Source: Amaricoccus sp003258405 (lineage in GTDB: Bacteria > Pseudomonadota > Alphaproteobacteria > Rhodobacterales > Rhodobacteraceae). Taken from it: a stretch of 64,000 nucleotides of DNA. Shown here piece after piece: positions 7,621 through 17,331 of the stretch. The stretch is from positions 25,627 through 89,626 of the forward strand of contig NZ_CP171227.1 in the NCBI RefSeq assembly GCF_043226085.1, in the 5' to 3' direction. The notes beneath the pieces were generated by a model. The model ran no database searches, was not told the origin of the DNA, and was given only the letters and a program-made list of their open reading frames with translations. Each line of letters begins with the position of its first letter. Position 1 is the first letter of the stretch. The position numbers and the translations under genes are program-made.

Positions 7621-10056
7621 ATGAAACGCTCTTCCTCACAGGCCTCCGGATTTCCCGCACTCGGAATCCCTCTCATATCCGCCGGTCTCGGGATGCTGAC
7701 GTCCCTCGTTTCCGGGATCCTCGTCTTCTCCGGGATGCAGGATGTGCTCGCCATGGGTGCCCAGCCGAACCTGATGATGCGGATCCTGCCCCCGATGCTC
7801 CTCGGGGGGCTGGTCTGCGGCATCGCCGGCATCCTGCTGGCCCGCAACCGCGCGCAACAGCCGCTCGCCGACAATACCCGGCTCCCGCTTACCCAGATGA
7901 AAGGGGCCGCCTTCGAAGGCTCCTCCGTTCCCATGCTTCTGGTGGACCGGGATCTCGTGATCATCTCGGTCAACACCTCCTTCCTCGAGCTTCTGACAGA
8001 CAAGCTAGAGACGTTCCGCAGCTTCTGGCCGGACATCAGCCCCGAGAATGTCGTCGGGACCTGCATCGACATGTTCCACCGCAACCCGAAGCATCACCAC
8101 AGACTTCTGGCTGATCTCTCGCAGATGCCGTTCCGGACCGACATCTCTGTCGGCGACCTGAAATTCGCGCTCAGCCTGAATGCCGCCTTCGACACCGACG
8201 GCACCCATATCGGCAATGTCCTCGAATGGGTGGACGTGAGCGAAGCCCGCGTGAATGCAAGCGTGATCGATGCGATCTACACCAACCAGGCAGTCATCGA
8301 ACTCTCGCTCAAGGGCGAGATCCTTGCGGTCAACGAGATCGTGCAGAATCTGCTCGGCTATCGCGCCGAGGAGCTGAAGGGCCAGCCCATCTCGCTGCTC
8401 AATCCGGGCCGGAGCAAAGATACCGGCCTCGCCGCGCCCGCCCTCTGGGACGGGCTCCGCAACGGCGAGGCTGCCATCGACAAGTTCCTCATCGAGGCCA
8501 GGGACGGACGCCGCATCTGGTTCAGCACCATCATCAACCCGATCATCGATGCCTCGAAACGCACCTACAAGGTGATCGCCCTGATGAGCGACGTCAGCGC
8601 GCTTGAGGAGATGACCTTTGGCCAGACCGCCGTGATCGAATTCGATCCGGACGGCAATATCCTGCGGGCCAACAGGCCCTTCCTCGACACGGTCGGCTAT
8701 ACCGAGGCCGAGCTTGCCGGGAAGCACCACTCCCTCCTGCTGGACAAGGAGACGGCCGCCAGTGCCGAATACCGGCAGATGTGGCCGCAACTGAGAGAGG
8801 GAAAAGCCCTGCGGGGAACATTCAGGCACCGGAGCAAGGATGGCCGCACGATCTATCTCGGAGGCGCCTACAGCCCGATCCGGGACAAGTCGGGCAAGGT
8901 CGTCCGGGTGACCAAGCTCGGCTCCGACGTCACCAAGGCCGAGACCGAGCGGCTCGAGGGCATCGAACATCGCGCCCGTACGGAGGCCGAGCAGGCACGG
9001 GTGGTCGAGCAGGTTTCCGCCTCGCTCGCGCATCTTGCAGAGGGCGATCTCACCACGCGTCTGAACGATACCTTCGCGCCGGAATACGAACTGCTGCGCG
9101 GCAATTTCAACGAAGCGCTTACCCGGCTCGAGAACGTGCTCGCCACGGTCTTCATGACCTCCGAGGAAATCCGCAACAAGTCCGTGCAGATGACCCAGGC
9201 GGCCGACGACCTCTCCCACCGCACGGAAACCCAGGCCGCAGCCCTCGAGGAGGCCGCGGCCTCGCTCGAGGAGCTGACGGCAAGCGTGAAGGCAGCCGCC
9301 TCCAACGCCCAGAAAGCCAATACGGATGTGGACGCAACCCGACAGAACGCCGAGGAGAGCGGACGGATCGTGCGGGAAGCTGTCGAGGCCATGGGCGAGA
9401 TCGAGACATCTTCCGAGCATATCTCCCGCATCATCGGCGTGATCGACGACATCGCCTTCCAGACCAACCTGCTTGCGCTCAACGCAGGTGTCGAGGCCGC
9501 GCGCGCGGGCGAGGCCGGGCGCGGCTTTGCCGTCGTCGCCTCCGAGGTCCGGGCGCTTGCCCAGCGGTCGTCCGACGCGGCAAAGGAGATATCGACCCTG
9601 ATCTCGACAAGCTCCCAGCAGGTCGGGCGCGGCGTCGATCTCGTGCGCAAGTCCGGCCGCTCACTCGAGACGATCGTGGCATCGGTCGCGGGCATCACCT
9701 CGCTCGTGAAGGAAATCGCCGGCTCCGCGCGCGAACAATCCGTGGGCCTCAGCGAGATCAACACGGCCGTGACCTCGCTCGATCAAGTCACCCAGCAGAA
9801 TGCCGCGATGGTGGAGGAGGCAACCGCCGCGAGCCATGCGGTAAAGGTCGATGCCGAGACCCTCGAGGATCTCGTGCGGCAGTTCAAGGCCAACCCGGAC
9901 CGGGCGGCAGCCCCCCGCCGGCAGGTCAGGGACAAGCCCGCCACGGCACCGCACCGCACCGCGGCTCCCAGGAGCTCCATGCCACGCAACACGGGCAACA
10001 TGGCCCTCGCCAGCCGTGCGGCAGCAGCCCCGGCTGACGACTGGACGGATTTCTGA
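7621..10056 (+). CDS. Methyl-accepting chemotaxis protein with PAS domains
   Basis: An 811-residue receptor from the ATG at 7621. Two membrane helices (about 13-36 and 55-74) enclose only a short loop, so sensing is cytoplasmic and not periplasmic. Three PAS-like domains follow (roughly 95-200, 215-335, 340-460), each ending in phrases such as VIALMSDVS or VTKLGSDVTKAE. A HAMP-like segment and the MCP signalling domain come next, with the hairpin DIAFQTNLLALNAGVEAARA. The terminal DDWTDF fits the aromatic pentapeptide tether used by CheR and CheB. PAS domains of this kind often bind haem or flavin and sense oxygen or redox state; the ligand here is unknown. It heads a cluster with cheB and cheD. 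Confidence 0.92.
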   Translation: MKRSSSQASGFPALGIPLISAGLGMLTSLVSGILVFSGMQDVLAMGAQPNLMMRILPPMLLGGLVCGIAGILLARNRAQQPLADNTRLPLTQMKGAAFEGSSVPMLLVDRDLVIISVNTSFLELLTDKLETFRSFWPDISPENVVGTCIDMFHRNPKHHHRLLADLSQMPFRTDISVGDLKFALSLNAAFDTDGTHIGNVLEWVDVSEARVNASVIDAIYTNQAVIELSLKGEILAVNEIVQNLLGYRAEELKGQPISLLNPGRSKDTGLAAPALWDGLRNGEAAIDKFLIEARDGRRIWFSTIINPIIDASKRTYKVIALMSDVSALEEMTFGQTAVIEFDPDGNILRANRPFLDTVGYTEAELAGKHHSLLLDKETAASAEYRQMWPQLREGKALRGTFRHRSKDGRTIYLGGAYSPIRDKSGKVVRVTKLGSDVTKAETERLEGIEHRARTEAEQARVVEQVSASLAHLAEGDLTTRLNDTFAPEYELLRGNFNEALTRLENVLATVFMTSEEIRNKSVQMTQAADDLSHRTETQAAALEEAAASLEELTASVKAAASNAQKANTDVDATRQNAEESGRIVREAVEAMGEIETSSEHISRIIGVIDDIAFQTNLLALNAGVEAARAGEAGRGFAVVASEVRALAQRSSDAAKEISTLISTSSQQVGRGVDLVRKSGRSLETIVASVAGITSLVKEIAGSAREQSVGLSEINTAVTSLDQVTQQNAAMVEEATAASHAVKVDAETLEDLVRQFKANPDRAAAPRRQVRDKPATAPHRTAAPRSSMPRNTGNMALASRAAAAPADDWTDF

Positions 10057-10165
10057 ATGTGATCTGCCTGCCTTGCCATGGAGAGGCCGCGGCCAGCGCG
10101 GCAAAACCGCGCCCTCCAGCTCCCGGGCGCAATGACAGGCCACCTAGTCGGCTGCGAGGACAGGC

Positions 10166-11200
10166 ATGAAACAGATCAAGGTGCTGGTGGTCGACGACTC
10201 CCCGACGATGCGGGCGATCATCCGGACATATCTCCAGAGGGATCCGGAAATCGCCGTGATCGGCGAGGCGGGCGATCCTTACGAGGCGCGCGAAGCGATC
10301 AAGGCGCTCTCGCCCGATGTCATCACGCTCGACGTGAACATGCCCCGCATGGACGGCCTGGAATTCCTGGAAAAGATCATGCGTCTGCGCCCCACCCCTG
10401 TCATCATGGTCTCCTCCATGGTGGGCGAGGGGGCGGCAGCTTCGATCGAGGCGCTCGCGATCGGCGCTTTCGACTGTGTCGCCAAGCCCGCTCACGGCAA
10501 TCCGGGCGAGGCCTTCACCGAACTCGCCGGCAAGGTGAAGGCAGCCGCCAGCGCGCCCCGCGGCATGCTCGGCGCCGGCATGCGCCATGCCCCGGCCGAG
10601 ACCGATTTCCGGCCCAACGGGCATATCGTGGCGATCGGAGCTTCGACAGGCGGGGTGGATGCGCTCTTTTCCGTGCTCTCCGCCTTTCCCGCGAACTGCC
10701 CGCCCACAGTGGTGACCCAGCACATGCCTGCAACCTTCACCACAAGCTTTGCCCAGCGGCTCGACCAGAACTGCGCCCCGCAGGTCAGCGAGGCCCGGGA
10801 CGGTGCGCTGCTCGAACCCGGCCGGATCTACATCGCGCCGGGCGGCATTGCCCATCTCGAGATCAGCGGCACGCGGAACCTTTCCTGCCGCCTGGTCCAG
10901 GGTGAGCCGGTCTCGGGACACCGCCCCTCGGTGGATGCTCTGTTCCGCTCCGCCGCCGCCCTCGGGCCTCGTGCCGTCGGCGTCATTCTCACTGGCATGG
11001 GCCGCGACGGGGCCCAGGGGCTTCTGGAAATGCGCCAGCGGGGCGCGCGCACCTTCGGACAGGACAAGGAAACGAGCCTCGTCTACGGCATGCCCCGGGC
11101 CGCGTCTGAAGCCGGTGCCGTCGAGCGCCAGCTTCCGCTCAATGCCATTCCCGCCGCAGTCCTCGACTGCTGCCAGCTCGAAAGCCGGATGGCACGATGA
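10166..11200 (+). CDS. cheB: CheB protein-glutamate methylesterase
   Basis: 344 residues with the standard two-domain build. The receiver domain starts VLVVDDSPTMRAII, and its phosphoacceptor aspartate is in VITLDVNMPRMDG. The C-terminal esterase carries the catalytic serine in IGASTGGVDAL, histidine in TQHMP and aspartate in LTGMGRDGAQGL. Phosphorylation by CheA relieves inhibition so that CheB demethylates or deamidates receptors. The stop codon overlaps the start of cheD by four bases, indicating one transcript. No CheA, CheW or CheY gene lies in the window, so these must come from elsewhere. Confidence 0.95.
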   Translation: MKQIKVLVVDDSPTMRAIIRTYLQRDPEIAVIGEAGDPYEAREAIKALSPDVITLDVNMPRMDGLEFLEKIMRLRPTPVIMVSSMVGEGAAASIEALAIGAFDCVAKPAHGNPGEAFTELAGKVKAAASAPRGMLGAGMRHAPAETDFRPNGHIVAIGASTGGVDALFSVLSAFPANCPPTVVTQHMPATFTTSFAQRLDQNCAPQVSEARDGALLEPGRIYIAPGGIAHLEISGTRNLSCRLVQGEPVSGHRPSVDALFRSAAALGPRAVGVILTGMGRDGAQGLLEMRQRGARTFGQDKETSLVYGMPRAASEAGAVERQLPLNAIPAAVLDCCQLESRMAR

Positions 11201-11739
11201 CTGCGCCCGCCGACAGCGCCCGCCCGGAACGGCTCATACATATCATACAGGGCGATTATGCCGTTGCCCGGGACGATTCCTCGGTGATGACCGCGATCCT
11301 CGGTTCCTGCGTTGCCGCCTGCCTGCGCGATCCCATCGCCGGGGTGGGAGGCATGAACCACTTTCTCCTGCCCGAAGCCCGCGCCAGTTCCTCCGATCAG
11401 GTACTCTACGGCGCCCAGTCGATGGAGTTGCTCATCAATGCGCTGCTCAAGGCCGGCGCCCGCAAGGAGCGGCTCGAGGCAAAGATCTTCGGCGGCGCCC
11501 GGATGATCGCAGGCCTCTCGGACATCGGGCAGAGCAATGGCGAATTCGCCCGCCGTTTCCTGCGCGACGAGGGTATACCCTGCCTGGCCGAAAGCATCGG
11601 CGGCACCAAGGCCCGCCGCATCCGCTTCTGGCCCGCCTCCGGACGCGCAAAGCAGATGCTGCTTGGAAGCGTTCGCACGGTGGAGCCGGCCCCGCCCCCG
11701 CCGCAGCCTGCGATCGGCAACGACGTCGAACTCTTCTAG
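11197..11739 (+). CDS. cheD: CheD receptor glutamine deamidase
   Basis: 180 residues matching CheD. The catalytic cysteine is in ILGSCVAACLRDP and the catalytic histidine in GGMNHFLLPEA, with the conserved FGGARM region further on. CheD deamidates specific receptor glutamines to glutamates, and in some bacteria works with CheC-type phosphatases. It is translationally coupled to cheB by an ATGA overlap. The C-terminus is a proline-rich tail ending in an acidic ELF, not obviously part of the fold. Confidence 0.95.
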   Translation: MTAPADSARPERLIHIIQGDYAVARDDSSVMTAILGSCVAACLRDPIAGVGGMNHFLLPEARASSSDQVLYGAQSMELLINALLKAGARKERLEAKIFGGARMIAGLSDIGQSNGEFARRFLRDEGIPCLAESIGGTKARRIRFWPASGRAKQMLLGSVRTVEPAPPPPQPAIGNDVELF

Positions 11740-11828
11740 AAACTGCCTCGGGGGTCGTCCGCATGTGCGTCACCCGCATGCAATGTGCGGGTTGGCGCGC
11801 ATCTTCGGCCATTGTCTCCCCCCATAAC

Positions 11829-11856
11829 TTGACAGGAGAAGTCGCCATTCTATGGT
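11829..11856 (+). promoter_or_regulatory. Candidate sigma-70 promoter for the sulfotransferase gene
   Basis: TTGACA, a 16-base spacer, then TATGGT, lying 90 bases before the ATG at 11947. The perfect -35 hexamer in a GC-rich setting makes it one of the clearer promoter candidates in the window. Confidence 0.45.
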
Positions 11857-11946
11857 CCTTTTCCGAGGGTGGGGCTGTACAGTAACGAGTATTACGCGGT
11901 CTCCGGATCAGGAACGGGCATATGCCCTCTTCATGAAGGTACCGCG

Positions 11947-12876
11947 ATGCAAAGGCCTCCGATTCTCGTAACCGGATCCCATCGCTCAGGGTCGACCTGG
12001 GTGGGCAACATCCTCGCACTCGCGCCGAGGGCCGGCTACGTACACGAGCCGTTCAACCGCCATTGCATGCCCGGTATCTGCCGGGCCGGGTTTCCCCACT
12101 GGTTCCAGTATGTGCATGAGGGCGATCCCGAGAGTTCGCATTACCGGGCCTGCCTGCAGGATACCCTGTCCTGGCGCTACAGCCCGCGAGCGCAGCTGCG
12201 CAATCTGCAAGGGGTCTGGGACACCGCGCGCATGCTGCGGGACATGGGCCATTTCCGCCTCCGCCGCCTGCTGAAAGAACGCGTGATCATGAAGGATCCG
12301 ATCGCCTTCTTTTCCAGCGAATGGCTGGCCCGCAGCTTCGGGATGGATGTGGTGATGGTCATCCGGCACCCGGCGGCCTTCGTGGCCAGCATCAAGGCGG
12401 CAAAATGGGTCCTCCACTACCGGACCTTCCTGGAGCAGCCGGCCCTGATGGAGGATCTTCTCGCCGACTTCCGGGAGGAGATCGAGGCCATGGCCGGCCA
12501 GGAGGACGATACCCTGCAGTCCGCCATCCTGCTCTGGCGCATCATCCACCAGCAGATCAGCGAGTGGCAGACGGCCCATCCGGACTGGATCTTCCTGCGC
12601 CACGAGGATCTCTCGCGCGATCCGGAAGCCGAATTCCGCGCCCTCTATGACCGGCTCGGCCTCGAATTCACGGAAAAAGTCCGCCGCGACATGCAGCAGT
12701 ACACAGGCCAGCAGCGCAGCAAGGGGCCCCAGCTCTACAATCGCGCCCGGATCATCCGGGACAGCCGGAGCAATATCCTGCGTTGGAAGGAACGGCTCAG
12801 CCCGGAGGAGATAGCCACCATCCGGCAGGCAGTGGAACCGATTTCCTCACGTTTCTACACCGACGCCGACTGGTAG
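11947..12876 (+). CDS. Sulfotransferase family protein
   Basis: 309 residues from the ATG at 11947. ILVTGSHRSGSTWVGNIL (residues 6-23) is the 5-prime-phosphosulfate loop of PAPS-dependent sulfotransferases, and VVMVIRHPAAFVASIKAAKW is the matching 3-prime-phosphate motif (R-P-S/A pattern). The family transfers sulfate from PAPS to carbohydrate hydroxyls, here presumably on the polymer made by this replicon. It sits alone between cheD and fliM, which looks like an insertion into a motility cluster. A glycan on flagellin or other surface structures is an alternative acceptor. Confidence 0.85.
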   Translation: MQRPPILVTGSHRSGSTWVGNILALAPRAGYVHEPFNRHCMPGICRAGFPHWFQYVHEGDPESSHYRACLQDTLSWRYSPRAQLRNLQGVWDTARMLRDMGHFRLRRLLKERVIMKDPIAFFSSEWLARSFGMDVVMVIRHPAAFVASIKAAKWVLHYRTFLEQPALMEDLLADFREEIEAMAGQEDDTLQSAILLWRIIHQQISEWQTAHPDWIFLRHEDLSRDPEAEFRALYDRLGLEFTEKVRRDMQQYTGQQRSKGPQLYNRARIIRDSRSNILRWKERLSPEEIATIRQAVEPISSRFYTDADW

Positions 12877-12973
12877 GGCAGCCCACCGGCGGTCCCGGTC
12901 CGGGGCGCTTCACGCTTTGGAAACCATTCCCGCAAAGACTCCCCGCTTCAGGACCGGGCGAGAGAGGCCTCTG

Positions 12974-13927
12974 ATGCCGACTGCGGAAAATCTGATCGAG
13001 CGCAAGCTGCAACGGGGCGGTGTCGCCCGTTCCCCGCTGCCCGAGCCCGATTTCATTGGCGAGACCTTCGCGCGCCATCTCGAGGAAGGCTTCCGGCTGC
13101 TCGTCAAGACGATGGTCAGCGCCATGGTGCTCGAATGCAAGATCATCAAGCTTGCCGACGCGCTTCAGGACATTTCCGTCCCCACCATGCTTGGTCTCGT
13201 CGAGGTCGAGGACAGCAAGGCCCAGGGGTTGCTTGCCATCGACACCGATCTCACCTTTCACCTCATCGACCTGATGCTCGGCGGCGACCATGCCGCGGCC
13301 CCCATTCCGATCACCCGCTCCTTCACCAGCATCGACATGGCACTCTGCCGGCTGCCGCTCGAGACGATGAGCACCGCCTTCATGGCCGCCGTCGCTTCCT
13401 GCTTTGGCCGTCCGGTCACCAAGCAGCTTGCCATCACCGCGCAGCGCCAGGACATCACCCAGGTGCGGATTGCACCGGATTATGTCGACGTGCTGGTCTA
13501 CAATCTCGCCCTCGACATCGGCGAGGCCGCGCGGGCAGGCAACCTGCGCCTCGTCCTGCCGCTCGCGGCCCTCGATGCGATCCGGGCCGCGGTCCAGGAC
13601 GAAGTGGTAGACGCCTCCGCCGATCAGCCCCATGACCTCTGGCGGGTCCAGATGCGCCGCGCTGCCGCGACAGCCCCAGTGGTGATCGATGCCGTCCTGC
13701 ACCGCCAGAAGCTGACGATCGCAGCCCTCGAGGCGCTGCGGCCCGGTGATCTTCTCGAGATCCCCGCTGCCGCGCCCGACGAGATCCAGCTCATGGTAGC
13801 ACAGCCCAATGGCCGCACCGCCCAGATCGCGGCCGGAAAGCTCGGCGTCTTCCAGGGCACCAAGGTCATCAAGCTCGACGAAGCCGTGGATCGCCGGGTC
13901 CGCGATCAGCTCCAGCACGTTCTCTGA
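12974..13927 (+). CDS. fliM: FliM-type flagellar motor switch protein, atypical N-terminus
   Basis: 317 residues from the ATG at 12974, preceded by GAGAGG; an in-frame ATG at 12917 lacks a ribosome-binding site. The middle CheC-like domain (about 25-215) includes the stretch RSFTSIDMALCRLPLETMS, and the C-terminal SpoA/FliN-like domain (about 235-315) includes LEALRPGDLLEIP. FliM binds phospho-CheY and reverses the motor. The usual N-terminal LSQxEIDALL peptide for CheY binding is not present; the protein starts MPTAENLIERKL. No other flagellar structural gene is in view, so it is either an accessory switch protein or the end of a cluster split between replicons. Confidence 0.85.
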   Translation: MPTAENLIERKLQRGGVARSPLPEPDFIGETFARHLEEGFRLLVKTMVSAMVLECKIIKLADALQDISVPTMLGLVEVEDSKAQGLLAIDTDLTFHLIDLMLGGDHAAAPIPITRSFTSIDMALCRLPLETMSTAFMAAVASCFGRPVTKQLAITAQRQDITQVRIAPDYVDVLVYNLALDIGEAARAGNLRLVLPLAALDAIRAAVQDEVVDASADQPHDLWRVQMRRAAATAPVVIDAVLHRQKLTIAALEALRPGDLLEIPAAAPDEIQLMVAQPNGRTAQIAAGKLGVFQGTKVIKLDEAVDRRVRDQLQHVL

Positions 13928-13942
13928 ATCGGGATCCGGGGC

Positions 13943-14812
13943 CTATCGTCGCTCCGCCGTTCCCCCCGCGAGCAACCGGACGGTTTCGGCGAGCTCCACC
14001 CCCCAGAGCCGGAAGCGGATCGCGCTGGCAATCACCCGGTAGCGGAGCGGGCGCGGGCTCGCGAGAAACCGCACCGTATCGCGCATGGGCGGCACAAGGC
14101 TGCGGCAGGTCCAGAGCACGCGGCGGCGGCGGGAACCGGCGCGGATCTGCCCGCCCTTGATGCGGCGGGCCTTGGTCGCAAGCGCCTCCCAGTCCGTGCG
14201 GCAGGGATGGCGCACCGGGGCCTCGGGGATCAGCACGAGCCCGTGGCCGCGCGCCCCCGCCCGGCGGCAGAATTCGGCATCGCCCCCGGAGCGGCGGGCG
14301 GCATCGAAACCTCCAAGCCCGCGGAAGATATCCGCCGGCACTGCGAGATTGGCGGTGGTGGCATAGCCATGCGAGACATAGACCGCCTGGGGAATGCCGC
14401 GCAGGAGATCGTAGATCGCAAAGGCATTGGGGTCGGCCGGCGCCTCCATCTCCACGGGCCCGGCGCGCAAGCCGTCGGGTGCGCCTCCGGTCAGGGCCGT
14501 GAGCCAGCCCGAAACCGGGCGGCAATCGGCATCGGTGAAGACGAGCCAGCGGCCCCTGGCCTCCCCGGCCCCTGCATTGCGCGCGGCATAGGAGCCCGGC
14601 CCCATGCAGGGCAGGATGCGGGCATTCGGCGGCAGGGCGAGGGGCGGGGGCGGAGCGGGGGCGTCATTGTTCACGATCAGGATCTCGAAGCGCGTGGTCT
14701 CGAGAGTCTGGGCTGCGAGCGCCTCGAGCAGGGCAGGGACAAGATCCCAGTGTCGGTGAACCGGCACGATGACGGAGATGTCCGGCGGCCCGGCCTCGGC
14801 GGGGGGGGTCAT
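13943..14812 (-). CDS. Family 2 glycosyltransferase
   Basis: 289 residues with a GT2 core: ISVIVPVHRHWDLVPALLEA (residues 12-31), NNDAPAP in the nucleotide region, and VFTDADCRP as the metal-binding DxD. The region GGFDAARRSGGDAEFCRRA is the acceptor-side ED-like motif of the family. It overlaps the upstream glycosyltransferase by four bases (ATGA) and is clearly co-translated with it. It converges on fliM with only 15 bases between stop codons and no hairpin there. Confidence 0.88.
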   Translation of the reverse strand: MTPPAEAGPPDISVIVPVHRHWDLVPALLEALAAQTLETTRFEILIVNNDAPAPPPPLALPPNARILPCMGPGSYAARNAGAGEARGRWLVFTDADCRPVSGWLTALTGGAPDGLRAGPVEMEAPADPNAFAIYDLLRGIPQAVYVSHGYATTANLAVPADIFRGLGGFDAARRSGGDAEFCRRAGARGHGLVLIPEAPVRHPCRTDWEALATKARRIKGGQIRAGSRRRRVLWTCRSLVPPMRDTVRFLASPRPLRYRVIASAIRFRLWGVELAETVRLLAGGTAERR

Positions 14813-17304
14813 GCCATGGCCCGCCGTTCAAGCCGGCCGGGAAAGGCCGCATAGGCGCAGTTCTCCGTGACGAAGGCGCGCCCGGCGGCAACGCGGGCCT
14901 CCCAAGCGGCCCGGTCGGCCCAGAGCGCCTCGACGAGCGGCCAGACACCTTCGGGCGGCGCATAGAGAGCCGCAGACCCGAAGGTCGGTTCGAATTCGGG
15001 CGGCAGGATCACCGGCACGCCCACCGCCATCGCCTCCATCGGCGCCCGGCCGAACTCCTCGAAATAATCCGCGTCGGGATAGTGCAGGAAGATGTCGAGC
15101 CCGGCGAGGAAGAGCCGCACGTCGCGTCCGTCGAAGGGGTGGACGCGCCAGTTGCCGGGCCAGCGGGGCAGGCGCGCCCGCGCGAAATGCGCGCCGCCCA
15201 GAAACTGCGTCTCGCAGGGCCTGTCGGCGCAATAGGCGGCCCGAAGCGCGGCGGGATCACGCGGCCATTTGAGCGGATGATCGCGTCCGTGCCGGCCGAG
15301 CACCGGACGGCGGCGCTCGGCCCCTCGCCAGTGCGGCGCGCTCGCGCACCAGATCCCGGTGTCGATCAGCGGCATCCAGGTCTCGGGCAGGGGGATGGGA
15401 TAGCGCGGATCCGCCGCCATGGCCGCCCGCACCCGGCCCGAGATCGGTGCCCAGCGGCCCTCCGACCCGAAGGCCTCGGCGAGATGGCCGCGGACCCGGG
15501 GAAGGTCATAGGCGATGTCGCGCCCCTCACGGTCGCGCTCCGCCATCTGGTTCACCACCACGGTGAGATGGTCGTGGCCGGTCTCCGGGATGCGGTCCAT
15601 CAGCTCGGCCAGGACCGGCGGATAGGTGACGATCACATGGGCCGCGCGCAGGGTCTCGCCCGGCGCCACGATCCGCACCCCTCGGGCGCGCGCAAACCGT
15701 CGCACATCCGGGTTGAGCTTCCGGGTGACGTCCTGGTCGTAGCGGCGGTATTGCAGGAGGCCTGCCGAAAGCCCCGCGGAGCGGGCCGCTCCGATCATTG
15801 CGAGCGCCGATTTCTGCGTGCCGCCGAGGAAGTTGAAATCACCGATGAAAAGTGCGTCGAGCGGCGCGCCGGCGCCACGCTCCGGGCGCAGCATCGGAGG
15901 GGCGGGAAAGAAGGGCGGGGTTTCGTGAAAGCCCTCGCGGCGGATGGTGCGCGGCTCGAGACCGCTCTGCCAGAACTCCGCCGCCTCGCGGTATTCCCGC
16001 CGGAGCCCGTGATAGATCGAGAGCACATGGGTCGCGCCCGTGCGGGTGAGCGAGGAGGGAATGAGCCGGCCGAAGGAGAGCGGACAGTCCTTCAGCACCA
16101 TCCGCCGCCGGAACGCCTCGCGCGGCCGGCCCGCGAGATGCTCGAAGCGCCAGATGAGCTCCTTGTCGGCGCCGATCCGGGCGGCATCCCAGCCGCCAAA
16201 GCGCTCGAAGAGCTCGCGGCGGAAGAGGGCCGAGCTGTCGTTGAAGCCCATCAGGTCGGGATAGACCCGTGCCGGGCCGAGAAAGGCGAGATCCGGCGTG
16301 GTCCGCACCCAGGCAGAGAAGGTGGAGGGGGCACGGCTCCTGAGCAGGGCGCGGAGCTGGCGGGCGATCTTCTCGGGATGCGACCAGTCATCGGAATCGT
16401 GAACGGTAATGAACGCCCCCGTCGCCTCGCCGAGCGCGCGGTTGCGTGCGGCATAGCCACCGCGGTTTTCCGGCTGGCGGATCAGGCGGATACGCGGATC
16501 CTGCCGGGCGAGATCCGCGGCCACGTCGGGCGTGGCATCCGTCGAGGCATCATCCACCACGAGGATCTCGAGATCGCCATGGGTCTGGTCCATGAGCCCC
16601 CGGAGTGCCGTTCCGAGCGTTGCCTCGGCATTGAAGACCGGCAGGATCACCGTAACCCGCGGCCCCGACCCCGTGCGGGGGCCAGGCGCCACACCCTGGA
16701 TATTATCAAGGGAAAGCAAATGGTTGCGGTCTCTCCAGGTGATCTCCTGAAGCCCGGAGCGGCGGAAGAGGGCGTTGATGTGGCCGAGCGTCTCGGTATC
16801 GGATCCGGGACCCGGGGGGGCGCCGGCGGCGGGGCGCCAGCTGCCGGCGAGGAGGAGCGAGAGCGACGGATCGGGCGCCGCACCGCCAAGGCCCGCGGCA
16901 ATGCGGGCCCGGGCCTCGGCGCCGCGGCCGAGCCGGGAGAGATAGAGCGCCTCGAGCGCAAACTGCCGGCGGTCGGCGGCGGCGGGCGGGTGAAGCTCGC
17001 GCATGGCGACGCTCCAGCGCAGCGCCGCCTCGAAATCGCCGTGCGCCGCATGCCAGCGCGAAAGAATCCAAGCCGCATCAGAGGCTTGCACGGGAGGTGC
17101 AGCAACCGTCAGCGCCTCGAGATCGCGCAGGGCCGTGCGGGAAAAACCGCCCCAGAGCCGGTCCTCGAGCCCCGCGGCCGTAGCCGGACCCGCCCGGAGT
17201 GCGGCCGCGCGGGCCCGCGCCCAGGCCTCGAGGCGCAGCGGCACGAGCCGCCGGAGCGGCGCGGGCAGGGCGGCATGGAGGGCACGGAGACGGGCAGGGG
17301 TCAT
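14809..17304 (-). CDS. Two-domain glycosyltransferase (GT2 plus GT-B-like)
   Basis: 831 residues from the ATG at 17304. Residues 1-200 form an arginine- and alanine-rich helical region resembling TPR-like repeats. A GT2 domain starts at about 216 with VTVILPVFNAEATLGTALRG and has the DxD in TVHDSDDWSHPEK. The C-terminal part from about 480 looks like a GT-B transferase, ending with FEEFGRAPMEAMAVGVPVILP, the usual donor-binding signature of GT4-like enzymes. Such fusions add two successive sugars. Longer in-frame starts reach 17517 but would translate the short direct repeats at 17332-17371, so the internal start is preferred. Confidence 0.85.
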   Translation of the reverse strand: MTPARLRALHAALPAPLRRLVPLRLEAWARARAAALRAGPATAAGLEDRLWGGFSRTALRDLEALTVAAPPVQASDAAWILSRWHAAHGDFEAALRWSVAMRELHPPAAADRRQFALEALYLSRLGRGAEARARIAAGLGGAAPDPSLSLLLAGSWRPAAGAPPGPGSDTETLGHINALFRRSGLQEITWRDRNHLLSLDNIQGVAPGPRTGSGPRVTVILPVFNAEATLGTALRGLMDQTHGDLEILVVDDASTDATPDVAADLARQDPRIRLIRQPENRGGYAARNRALGEATGAFITVHDSDDWSHPEKIARQLRALLRSRAPSTFSAWVRTTPDLAFLGPARVYPDLMGFNDSSALFRRELFERFGGWDAARIGADKELIWRFEHLAGRPREAFRRRMVLKDCPLSFGRLIPSSLTRTGATHVLSIYHGLRREYREAAEFWQSGLEPRTIRREGFHETPPFFPAPPMLRPERGAGAPLDALFIGDFNFLGGTQKSALAMIGAARSAGLSAGLLQYRRYDQDVTRKLNPDVRRFARARGVRIVAPGETLRAAHVIVTYPPVLAELMDRIPETGHDHLTVVVNQMAERDREGRDIAYDLPRVRGHLAEAFGSEGRWAPISGRVRAAMAADPRYPIPLPETWMPLIDTGIWCASAPHWRGAERRRPVLGRHGRDHPLKWPRDPAALRAAYCADRPCETQFLGGAHFARARLPRWPGNWRVHPFDGRDVRLFLAGLDIFLHYPDADYFEEFGRAPMEAMAVGVPVILPPEFEPTFGSAALYAPPEGVWPLVEALWADRAAWEARVAAGRAFVTENCAYAAFPGRLERRAMA

Positions 17305-17331
17305 GAGGGGCCAGGCCCCCCGAACATCGGC

